DNA from: Verrucomicrobiales bacterium
GTDB lineage: Bacteria > Verrucomicrobiota > Verrucomicrobiia > Limisphaerales > UBA1096
Assembly (NCBI GenBank): GCA_028817635.1
Contig: JAPPPH010000165.1
Span: forward strand, 1 to 5,110
Length of the DNA: 5,110 nt
Direction: 5' to 3'
In this document: piece by piece, positions 1 through 5,110 of the stretch
Layout: each line of letters opens with the position of its first letter
Position numbering within the stretch: the first letter of the stretch is position 1
Program-made: the position numbers and the translations under genes
The notes under the pieces: model-generated
The model's input: the letters and a program-made list of their open reading frames with translations, nothing else
Databases searched by the model: none
What the model was told of the DNA's origin: nothing

Positions 1-1
1 A

Positions 2-607
2 CTCCCGACTATTGACAACGCCCAACTCGCGCGTTCGTCGAACGTCCCGCTGCCATCGTGGAGGACGCCGCTGGTGGAGTCGCCCTCTGCCCCGTTGCTG
101 GCTGCCGGCGAGCACGACGGTCAGCGCGCGGTCTGGGTGGGGTTTAATCCTCTCGACAGCACGTGGCCCCTTCGGGTGTCGTTCCCGATATTCATCGCGA
201 ACGCGATGGATTGGCTGAGCCCGGAAGTGAACACCAGCCTGCGCGCGGGCGAGTCGTTTGCGATCCGCATGGCCGATGAGGAATCAACCGTCACCGTGAC
301 CCTGCCGGACGGAAGCGAGGAACCAACGCAAACCACAGCCAATGGTGAATTGATCTTCGCGAATACGTTTCAACAGGGGGTCTATCGCGCGGTGTTGGGG
401 ACGAATGAATTGTCGTTTTGTGTGAATCTGCTTGATGCAAACGAGAGTGCCATCGAACCCCGCAAGGAACTGCAACTGGGAGAATACGGCCGTGTGGAGG
501 CGACGGTGCAACTGGACGCCGACAAGGAGGCTTGGCGTTGGATTGCCATGCTGTGTCTAGGGTTTTTGATGTTTGAATGGTGGTTTTACCATCGACGAAC
601 GGCATGA
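2..607 (+). CDS. BatA/VWA-type membrane protein, C-terminal part (5' end outside window)
   Basis: The frame is open from the left edge and ends at TGA 605-607, giving 201 visible residues; the true start is upstream. Visible residues 55-74 (WPLRVSFPIFIANAMDWLSP) match the segment that follows the VWA-like region in BatA/aerotolerance-type proteins, where a 'FP.F.AN...WL' motif is typical. Residues about 139-149 (FCVNLLDANES) resemble the beta-rich 'vNLld..ES' segment these proteins carry before their last helix. Residues about 178-196 form a hydrophobic, Trp-rich helix ending in EWWFYHRR, a usual C-terminal anchor with a positively charged cytoplasmic tail. Full-length relatives have an N-terminal BatA helix pair and a VWA or glutamine-amidotransferase-like domain, neither of which can be seen here. 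Family members often sit with MoxR ATPases and DUF58 proteins; that context cannot be tested. The stop overlaps the next gene's ATG by 4 bp, so the two are probably translationally coupled. The exact role is unknown. Confidence 0.75.
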   Translation, partial: LPTIDNAQLARSSNVPLPSWRTPLVESPSAPLLAAGEHDGQRAVWVGFNPLDSTWPLRVSFPIFIANAMDWLSPEVNTSLRAGESFAIRMADEESTVTVTLPDGSEEPTQTTANGELIFANTFQQGVYRAVLGTNELSFCVNLLDANESAIEPRKELQLGEYGRVEATVQLDADKEAWRWIAMLCLGFLMFEWWFYHRRTA

Positions 608-1515
608 AAACCTGGGCGGAAAAATGGATGATTTTTGTGACGGCCCTGCTGCTGGTTGGGTGCGGTTCCGGTGGGGATGCGGTCACCGTCTACACGTCGC
701 AGGATCAGGTTTATGCCGAGCCGATTCTGCGCGAGTTCGAGCAGCAGACCGGCATCGCAGTTCGCGCCGTGTACGACAGCGAGGCAGTCAAAACGGTCGG
801 GTTGGTCAACCGATTGATCGCCGAGAAAGCCAACCCGCAGTGCGACCTGTTTTGGAACAATGAAGAGTTTCGGACTCACCAACTTGCGTCCATGGACGTG
901 CTGGACGAGGGGCAGTCGGTGGAGACGTTTGGCGCACGGACGCGACAATGGGTCTGGAACACGAACCAACTTTCCCGTGCGGCGTTACCGAAGGATCTGA
1001 CCTCGCTGACCAACACGCTTTGGCGCGGGAAAGTAGTGATCGCCCTGCCGCTGTTTGGCTCCACCGCCACGCATTTTCAAGTGTTACGTCAGCAGTGGGG
1101 AGAGAAACGCTGGCGCGACTGGTGCCGAGCGTTGAAGGCGAACGATGTGATGACCGTGGACGGCAACTCCGTGGTGGTGCAACTCGTGGGGCGGGGAGAG
1201 GTGGCGCTCGGCTTGACCGACTCGGACGATGTTCGAGCCGGACGGAAAAACGGGCTGCCGATCGCCGGCCAGTCGCTTTCGCAGGATGGGTTTTCGATTC
1301 GCAACTCGATCGGCTACATCGCCGGGGCGCCGAGGCCGGACTTGGCCAAGCGCTTGGCCAAGTACCTGCAGTCGAAACCGGTGATCGATTCGCTTGTTTC
1401 AGCCGGTGCGTTAGATCGGGGGGCATCGGATGCTCCTGCCGATATCGCTTGGCCAAGCGTGGTTAAGGAAAACGAGCGCGCGGTCGCCGACCTGAAATCC
1501 ATCTACCTCGACTAA
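604..1515 (+). CDS. Iron-type ABC transporter substrate-binding lipoprotein
   Basis: A 303-residue extracellular solute-binding protein of the ferric-iron (FbpA/FutA/AfuA-like) family. The ATG at 604 is chosen over a possible upstream GTG at 577 because it starts a compact signal peptide: MKTWAEKW, a hydrophobic stretch at residues 9-18, then the lipobox LVGC with Cys20 as the predicted lipidated residue. It also gives an ATGA overlap with the upstream stop. The mature part begins VTVYTSQDQVYAEPIL, followed by EFEQQTGI, the YDSEA.KT.GLVNRLIAEK segment and CDLFWNNE, all typical of this family. A second lobe follows with WRGKVVIALPLFGSTATH (about residues 142-159) and the hinge-side segment GEVALGLTDSDD (about 198-209). 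In classical FbpA proteins the equivalent region carries a Tyr-Tyr pair that binds Fe(III); here it is Ser-Asp-Asp, so the ligand is uncertain. A permease gene follows directly. Family is well supported; the substrate is not. Confidence 0.85.
   Translation: MKTWAEKWMIFVTALLLVGCGSGGDAVTVYTSQDQVYAEPILREFEQQTGIAVRAVYDSEAVKTVGLVNRLIAEKANPQCDLFWNNEEFRTHQLASMDVLDEGQSVETFGARTRQWVWNTNQLSRAALPKDLTSLTNTLWRGKVVIALPLFGSTATHFQVLRQQWGEKRWRDWCRALKANDVMTVDGNSVVVQLVGRGEVALGLTDSDDVRAGRKNGLPIAGQSLSQDGFSIRNSIGYIAGAPRPDLAKRLAKYLQSKPVIDSLVSAGALDRGASDAPADIAWPSVVKENERAVADLKSIYLD
1340..1363. repeat. Double CTTGGCCAAG, a perfect 24-bp palindrome
   Basis: Two copies of CTTGGCCAAG (1341-1350 and 1353-1362) are joined by CG and flanked by A and T, so all 24 bases form one perfect palindrome. 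It lies within the solute-binding protein gene and reads as Leu-Ala-Lys twice. Confidence 0.85.
1446..1459. repeat. 14-bp palindrome CGCTTGGCCAAGCG, copy 1
   Basis: Perfect palindrome near the 3' end of the solute-binding protein gene. Here the codon phase differs from the copies at 1340-1363: it is read as Ala-Trp-Pro-Ser. Confidence 0.85.
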
Positions 1516-2904
1516 ATGAGCTGGGAGTTGCTGCTCAACAGTTTTGGGCTGGCGACGATGGTTTCGTTTTTTGCCGTGTTGATTGGGTGGAGTGTGGCCG
1601 TTTTCCTCGCGTCTACCGCCGGTCGTTGGCGGATCGTTTTGCTGGGAGGATCCATCGCAGCGTTTTCCCTGCCACCATTTCTCATGGTGAACACTTGGCT
1701 GGGATTGCTCGGTAACGTGGGCGTGCTCAAGCCGGTGCTGCCGTTGAACGTGTACTCGTTTGGTGGTGCGGTGTGGTTGCTGACGCTCATGCTTTGGCCG
1801 GTGCCCTGTCTGATGTCGTACGGTGCACTAAAGCGTCTCACGCCGGAGTTGCTGGATGCAGAGCCGGGGTTGGGCGGTTGGCCGTTGATTAAGGAGGTGT
1901 TGCTCCCGTTATCGGGTTCGGCTTTGCTACAGTCGGGAGTCATCGTGTTCGCTTTGGCGTTCAACAACATCGCCGTGCCGGCGATTCTGCAGGTGAATGT
2001 TTTTCCGGCTCAATTCTGGGTGGAATTTAGCTCAACCTATAATTTCAAGATGGCTTGGCAATACGGCTGGGTGTTGGCGTTGATGCCATTGGGTGTGCTG
2101 TTGGTTTTGCGGGGGCAGGAGATCGCTTGGCCATGGGAAAGTCAGGGCGTGCCTGCGGAACAGTTTGCAGACCGCCTTGGCCAAGCACTTCGGCGCATCG
2201 GGGCCGGGGTGGCCGTCCTCGCTGTGGTGATCTCTTTTTTGCTGCCGCTTGGCCACCTGTTGGTTGATGCCCGGACGTGGTCGGATTTTCCGGATGCCAT
2301 CCGCGCTGGGGCACGATCCATCTGGAATTCATTATGGTTTGCCGCCGGGACGTCGGTTTTGGTGGTCGGCTTGGGTGCGTTGTTCAGTGATCAAAAGGGC
2401 GGGCGCTTGGCCTGGCTTTTGTTTTTTTTGCCGGGAGTGCTCCTTGGGGTGGTGCTGATCTCTGTTTTCAACCGGCCTTGGCTGGGATGGTTTTACGGCG
2501 GGAGTGGGGTGGTGTTCGCGGCACTTGGTCTGCGGTACTTCGCGCTTGGCTGGGAGGGGATGCGCTTGGCCAAGCGTTCGGTGGATGCCGATCTTCAACA
2601 CGTCTCCGACCTCTCCGGCGTGCCATGGTGGCAGCGTTGGTTGCACTTGTTTTTGCCGCAGGCCGGCTGGGCGATGGCGGCGGTGTGGTACGTAGTCTAT
2701 CTGCTATGCCTGTGGGACACGGAGACGGTGGTGTTGATCGTGCCGCCTGGCGGCGAGACGCTGGCGCTGCGGGTATTCAACCTCCTGCACTACGGGCATC
2801 ACGCGCAGGTGAATGCACTGTGCCTCATCCTGTTGCTGCTCGCTGTACTGCCGCTAATTGCCGGTGCGGTGGTCGCTGCTTTTGTTAAACGTAGAGCACG
2901 GTAA
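1516..2904 (+). CDS. Fused two-domain iron-type ABC transporter permease
   Basis: A 462-residue inner-membrane permease of the FbpB/AfuB-like type, in which two permease domains are fused in one chain. Hydrophobic segments run through both halves (roughly residues 5-32, 41-70, 84-104, 138-160, 182-198, then 228-250, 271-290, 298-317, 330-346, 384-410 and 433-456). Each half has a cytoplasmic EAA-type loop that contacts an ATP-binding subunit: residues about 112-131 (LLDAEPGLGGWPLIKEVLLP) and about 360-381 (VSDLSGVPWWQRWLHLFLP core), each with the conserved Gly and the closing Leu-Pro. The C-terminal part (PPGGETLALRVFNLLHYG, about 410-427) resembles homologues annotated as iron permeases. The ATG follows the lipoprotein's TAA with no gap, so translation is probably coupled. 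No ATPase gene follows; the next gene is on the opposite strand. The gene also carries two full and three partial copies of the CTTGGCCAAG palindrome. Confidence 0.87.
   Translation: MSWELLLNSFGLATMVSFFAVLIGWSVAVFLASTAGRWRIVLLGGSIAAFSLPPFLMVNTWLGLLGNVGVLKPVLPLNVYSFGGAVWLLTLMLWPVPCLMSYGALKRLTPELLDAEPGLGGWPLIKEVLLPLSGSALLQSGVIVFALAFNNIAVPAILQVNVFPAQFWVEFSSTYNFKMAWQYGWVLALMPLGVLLVLRGQEIAWPWESQGVPAEQFADRLGQALRRIGAGVAVLAVVISFLLPLGHLLVDARTWSDFPDAIRAGARSIWNSLWFAAGTSVLVVGLGALFSDQKGGRLAWLLFFLPGVLLGVVLISVFNRPWLGWFYGGSGVVFAALGLRYFALGWEGMRLAKRSVDADLQHVSDLSGVPWWQRWLHLFLPQAGWAMAAVWYVVYLLCLWDTETVVLIVPPGGETLALRVFNLLHYGHHAQVNALCLILLLLAVLPLIAGAVVAAFVKRRAR
2124..2133. repeat. Partial palindrome CGCTTGGCCA
   Basis: First ten bases of the 14-bp palindrome, followed by TGG instead of AGCG; read as Ala-Trp-Pro in the permease gene. 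It could be a decayed or nascent copy, or chance. Confidence 0.4.
2176..2185. repeat. CTTGGCCAAG palindrome in permease gene
   Basis: Perfect 10-bp copy, read in the third codon phase as Leu-Gly-Gln, in the linker between the two permease halves. Confidence 0.8.
2246..2255. repeat. Partial palindrome CGCTTGGCCA
   Basis: Second ten-base partial copy in the permease gene, followed by CC and read in another codon phase as Leu-Gly-His. Confidence 0.4.
2404..2412. repeat. Partial palindrome CGCTTGGCC
   Basis: Nine-base partial copy in the permease gene, read as Arg-Leu-Ala. With the partial copies at 2124 and 2246, all three codon phases are again represented. Confidence 0.35.
2563..2576. repeat. 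14-bp palindrome CGCTTGGCCAAGCG, copy 2
   Basis: Same 14 bases as at 1446-1459, now inside the second half of the permease gene and read as Arg-Leu-Ala-Lys-Arg, just before the second EAA-type loop. Confidence 0.85.
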
Positions 2905-2919
2905 AACCGCTCACTTTTT
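2894..2919 (+). terminator. Possible intrinsic terminator of the transporter operon
   Basis: GAG (2894-2896) pairs with CTC (2910-2912) and CGGT (2899-2902) pairs with ACCG (2906-2909), leaving a CA bulge and an AAA loop. After a 2-nt gap (AC) a run of five T follows at 2915-2919. The hairpin overlaps the permease stop codon and the last bases of the convergent propeller gene. It points toward termination of the plus-strand unit; read on the minus strand there is no comparable T-run. The stem is short and bulged, so this is tentative. Confidence 0.4.
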
Positions 2920-4512
2920 CGCGATGCAGTAGAGGTATTCCTTGCCGCGGAGGAACAGTTGTTTGCCGACGATTGCCGGGGAGCAGTCGAATTTTTCGTC
3001 CAGCTCGTTGGTGGCGAGGACCTCGAGCTTGGCACTGTCCTTGAGCACCGAGACATTTCCGTTGCGGCCGGCGATGTAAACTTTTCCGGCCGCGCTCACG
3101 GGTGAGGCGTAGACGCCGCTGATGCCTTCCAAGCGCTCACCCTCGACCAGCGATTTGCCGGTCTTGGTTTCGCGGACGGAGAGGATGCCGTTGTTGCCGG
3201 CGAGATACCAGATGCGGCCGTTGCTCAAGAGCGGGGAGGGCACGTAGGGGGTGCCACGGTCGGCGCTCCACAGCACGGATTTGCTCCCGGTCAGGTCGCC
3301 ACTGCCACCCAGCTTGATCGCCGCCACGTAGGCTCCGCGAAAGCCGCTCATTGCGTAGGCGGTGTTTTTGTCCGCGACGATGGAGGGAATGGCGCTGACG
3401 GTCTGGCCGCCGCATTGCCAGAGCAGTTTGCCGTCGCTGAGTTGGTAGCTGCGCACTGCGGTGGCGCCGTTGACGAGCACCTGAGTGACGCCATCGTGAG
3501 TGATGACGAGCGGGGTGCACCAGCCGGTGGCTTCCTTGCGTTCGCGTTTCCACTTCACCTTGCCGGTCTTTTTGTCGAGGGCATAGATGTGAGAGTCGTC
3601 CTCCTGATCCCAAAGCAGCACGACGGTGTCGCCGTGCAGGGCGGGGGAGCTGCCTTCACCAAAACTGTTCCGCGTGCGCATGTCGCCAAAGTCCTTCTTC
3701 CACTGCACCTTGCCTTTCATGTCGTAGCAGTACAGGCCGCGTGAGCCGAAACTGACGATGATGTTTTCGCCATCGGTGACAGGGGAGGCCGATGCGTAAC
3801 CGTGATCGCGGTGGTGACCCTCGTGGGGCACGGCCGTGGTGGCCACGCTGCGCCAATTTTCCTTGCCGCTGTTTCGGTCGTAGGAGATCAGCACGAACCG
3901 GTACTCTTCGGTGGGCTTGCGACTGCCTCCGAATCCGCCACGACTGCGCCCACCGCGTCGACTGCGTTCGCCACCGCGATCCCGGCTAAATTGCCGGCGA
4001 AACTCGTCGCGGAGTGCGTCGCGCTCGGCCTCGTTCAGCTCGCCGTCGCCGTCCTTGTCAAACCGCTTGATCATCGCCTCCCGGTTAAAACCACCGCCAA
4101 AGCCGCTTCGACCTTCCCTGCCACCTCGCTCGCTGCGTTCACCCCGATCACCTCTGCTTGGGGGGCGTTCGCCGCCCCGCCCCTCAGGCCGCGGGCCGCG
4201 TTGCGTGCTACGACTGCCCCGATCGGCTGACGAGCCACCCTCGGGGGCGGCCACTTTTTTGCCGGTGGCAACAGCGGTCAGGATGAACACCTGATCCCCC
4301 CAGATCACCGGGGTGGAACTGCCGGAGCCGGGCACCTTGATTTTCCATTGGACGTTTTTTTCCTCGGAAAACTCGGTGGGCGGATTGCCGCCCGGGGCCA
4401 CGCCGTTGGCCTGTGGGCCGCGCCATGTGGGCCAGTTTTCAGCAGAAACGCTCGAGCCTGTGCCGAGGAGGGTCAGGCCGAGCAAGAGTTGAAGCGTGAA
4501 TTTGATTTTCAT
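2911..4512 (-). CDS. Exported PQQ-like beta-propeller protein with Arg/Gly-rich EF-hand insert
   Basis: A 533-residue protein. Residues 1-24 form a Sec signal peptide (MKIKF, hydrophobic core, cleavage probably after VSA, before ENWPTW). The mature N-terminus has the WPTWRGPQANG start and the PGSGSSTPVIWGDQVFILTA strand seen in PQQ-like (BamB/quinoprotein-type) propellers of planctomycetes and verrucomicrobia. Propeller repeats include SYDRNSGKENW (about 210-220), CYDMKGKVQW (262-271), ALDKKTGKVKW (311-321), SYQLSDGKLLW (355-365) and RETKTGK (447-453). Between the first blade and the rest lies an insert of about 115 residues (about 86-200) rich in Arg, Gly, Ser and Glu. Within it is one canonical EF-hand loop, DKDGDGELNEAE at 152-163, with ligands D152, D154, D156, E158, N160 and E163. 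The propeller probably acts as a scaffold in the periplasm; catalytic PQQ residues cannot be claimed. It is the only gene on the minus strand and converges on the permease with 6 bp between stops. Confidence 0.85.
   Translation of the reverse strand: MKIKFTLQLLLGLTLLGTGSSVSAENWPTWRGPQANGVAPGGNPPTEFSEEKNVQWKIKVPGSGSSTPVIWGDQVFILTAVATGKKVAAPEGGSSADRGSRSTQRGPRPEGRGGERPPSRGDRGERSERGGREGRSGFGGGFNREAMIKRFDKDGDGELNEAERDALRDEFRRQFSRDRGGERSRRGGRSRGGFGGSRKPTEEYRFVLISYDRNSGKENWRSVATTAVPHEGHHRDHGYASASPVTDGENIIVSFGSRGLYCYDMKGKVQWKKDFGDMRTRNSFGEGSSPALHGDTVVLLWDQEDDSHIYALDKKTGKVKWKRERKEATGWCTPLVITHDGVTQVLVNGATAVRSYQLSDGKLLWQCGGQTVSAIPSIVADKNTAYAMSGFRGAYVAAIKLGGSGDLTGSKSVLWSADRGTPYVPSPLLSNGRIWYLAGNNGILSVRETKTGKSLVEGERLEGISGVYASPVSAAGKVYIAGRNGNVSVLKDSAKLEVLATNELDEKFDCSPAIVGKQLFLRGKEYLYCIAKK
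3913..4260 (-). other. Region encoding the Arg/Gly-rich, EF-hand-bearing insert
   Basis: This part of the propeller gene encodes residues about 85-200. The Arg/Gly/Ser-rich stretches (for example RGGREGRSGFGGGF and SRRGGRSRGGFGGSR) flank a short helical, charged segment with one EF-hand loop. A single EF loop is unusual, as EF-hands normally pair, so Ca2+ binding would need a partner or dimerisation. The flanks are low complexity and probably disordered; the boundaries are approximate. Confidence 0.7.
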
Positions 4513-4609
4513 GTCGATCCGGCTCTAAGACTCCGTTTGTGCCCTAAAGGTTTCAAAAAAATCATCGCGGCATTTTCAATCCGGCGTGAGACAGGTAGCC
4601 TTCGCGGTC
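4513..4609. promoter_or_regulatory. Divergent intergenic region, probable promoters for both flanking genes
   Basis: These 97 bp separate the divergent start codons of the propeller gene (-) and the decarboxylase gene (+), so both promoters should lie here or overlap the genes. The region holds a run of seven A (4555-4561) and two TTTCAA boxes (4551-4556, 4574-4579), which read TTGAAA on the minus strand, 23 bp apart. On the plus strand TTGTGC (4537-4542) is 17 bp from AATCAT (4560-4565). None is a good sigma-70 match, and neither gene has a strong Shine-Dalgarno sequence; no operator or riboswitch could be recognised. Confidence 0.35.
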
Positions 4610-5110
4610 ATGACGGTTGAGGAAAACCTGTCCTGTGGCGAGGTGCGCTACGTGGATCGTCGCGATGGCGGGTTGAAAACAGAAGCCATTTACGGCGAAC
4701 GCGCGCTCCGCTGGGTGTACGGCAATCCGCTCGGACGCCTTGCGCAGTGGTTGCTGGTCCGGCGGTGGATCGTCTCCGCCTGGTACGGCCGAAAGATGGA
4801 TGAAGTCAAAAGCTATCTGCGCATTGCTCCGTTCATCGAGAAGTATGGACTGGACGAGTCGGAGTTTGCCGAGCCGGCGAGCGAGTACGCTTCATTCAAC
4901 GATTTCTTTTATCGCAAACTCAAGCCGGAGGCACGGCCGGTGGATGCCGCAGCGGACTCGGTGGTGTTTCCGGCTGACGGTCGTCACATGGTGTTTGCGG
5001 ATATCACCTCGGAAAACAACTTTCTCGTCAAGGGGCAGTCGTTTGATCTGCAGCGATTCCTCGGGGACGCCGACTTGGCCAAGCGATTCGAGGGGGGCTC
5101 CATGTTGCTC
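4610..5110 (+). CDS. psd: Phosphatidylserine decarboxylase, N-terminal part (3' end outside window)
   Basis: The frame runs from ATG 4610 to the right edge without a stop (167 residues), a little over half of a typical enzyme of about 290. The enzyme decarboxylates phosphatidylserine to phosphatidylethanolamine using a self-generated pyruvoyl group, at the inner membrane. Family signs in order: YVDRRDGGLKTEAIYGE (about 14-30), the LRWVYGNPLGR segment (33-43), a hydrophobic WLLVRRWIVSAWYG stretch (47-60), SFNDFFYRKLKPEARPVD (95-112), and VFPADG (119-124). Asp123 corresponds to the Asp of the Asp-His-Ser autoprocessing triad. The catalytic His and the C-terminal cleavage site (usually LGST or GGST) lie beyond the edge, so activity cannot be judged. 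GTG 4586 is an alternative in-frame start; ATG 4610 is preferred because family homology begins shortly after it, though no clear ribosome binding site decides it. The gene carries one CTTGGCCAAG palindrome. Confidence 0.9.
   Translation, partial: MTVEENLSCGEVRYVDRRDGGLKTEAIYGERALRWVYGNPLGRLAQWLLVRRWIVSAWYGRKMDEVKSYLRIAPFIEKYGLDESEFAEPASEYASFNDFFYRKLKPEARPVDAAADSVVFPADGRHMVFADITSENNFLVKGQSFDLQRFLGDADLAKRFEGGSMLL
5074..5083. repeat. CTTGGCCAAG palindrome in psd
   Basis: Perfect 10-bp copy in the decarboxylase gene, read as Leu-Ala-Lys. Its immediate flanks (GA before, CG after) are the same as those of the copy at 1341-1350, giving a 14-bp match to an unrelated gene. Confidence 0.8.

Noticed and set aside
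577..603. Upstream GTG start for the solute-binding protein
   Set aside because: It would put nine polar and hydrophobic residues before a good lipoprotein signal peptide; the ATG at 604 fits the lipobox distance and gives the ATGA overlap.
803..814. GGTTGGTCAACC, a near-palindrome in the solute-binding protein gene
   Set aside because: The central pair is mismatched and the core differs from TTGGCCAA; a single imperfect copy is within chance.
806..1456. A 216-codon open frame on the minus strand opposite the solute-binding protein gene
   Set aside because: Its translation is rich in Arg, Ser and Pro with no recognisable motif, while the plus strand carries a clear family protein; it is a G+C-driven shadow.
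3802..4230. A 142-codon plus-strand frame within the propeller gene
   Set aside because: It is antisense to the Arg/Gly-rich insert and encodes only Ala/Thr/Pro low complexity, as expected for the complement of that region.
4526..4579. Minus-strand promoter with TTGAAA boxes
   Set aside because: Neither TTGAAA box has a convincing -10 hexamer at 16-18 bp spacing, so it is mentioned only as part of the intergenic region.
4348..4620. A 90-codon plus-strand frame running across the intergenic region into the decarboxylase start
   Set aside because: Most of it is antisense to the propeller protein's signal peptide and N-terminus, and it ends in the wrong frame just inside psd; no family resemblance.

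Overview
The window (about 60% G+C by eye) reads as chromosomal DNA of a PVC-group bacterium, most likely Verrucomicrobiota or a relative. The reasons are protein style rather than a marker gene: a BatA/VWA-type protein ending in a membrane anchor, a PWRGP-type PQQ-like propeller carrying an Arg/Gly-rich EF-hand insert, and a clade of iron-type solute-binding proteins common in planctomycetes and verrucomicrobia. The phylum assignment is inference. Genes are tightly packed; no RNA gene, CRISPR array, transposase or integrase is visible.

Layout. Positions 2-607 (+) are the C-terminal part of a BatA/VWA-like membrane protein whose start lies off the left edge. Its stop overlaps the ATG of a lipoprotein solute-binding protein (604-1515, +), and that gene's stop is followed without a gap by a fused, two-domain ABC permease (1516-2904, +). 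These three probably form one transcription unit, ending at a weak hairpin plus T-run (2894-2919) that overlaps the permease stop. A PQQ-like beta-propeller gene (4512-2911, -) faces it tail to tail with 6 bp between stops. A 97-bp divergent intergenic region (4513-4609) separates the propeller gene from a right-truncated phosphatidylserine decarboxylase gene (4610-5110, +).

How the genes work together. The lipoprotein would catch a substrate (a ferric-iron-like ligand by family) at the outer face of the inner membrane and pass it to the permease. No ATP-binding subunit is present in the window, so it must lie upstream of the window, elsewhere in the genome, or be shared. The propeller protein is a predicted exported protein with no visible link to the transporter. 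Phosphatidylserine decarboxylase belongs to phosphatidylethanolamine synthesis.

The most unusual signal is at the DNA level. The 10-bp palindrome CTTGGCCAAG occurs six times in 5.1 kb (two copies as a perfect 24-bp palindrome, two extended to the 14-bp palindrome CGCTTGGCCAAGCG), inside three different genes and in all three codon phases, so protein repeats do not explain it. It resembles in style the HIP1 highly iterated palindrome of cyanobacteria, but with a different sequence.
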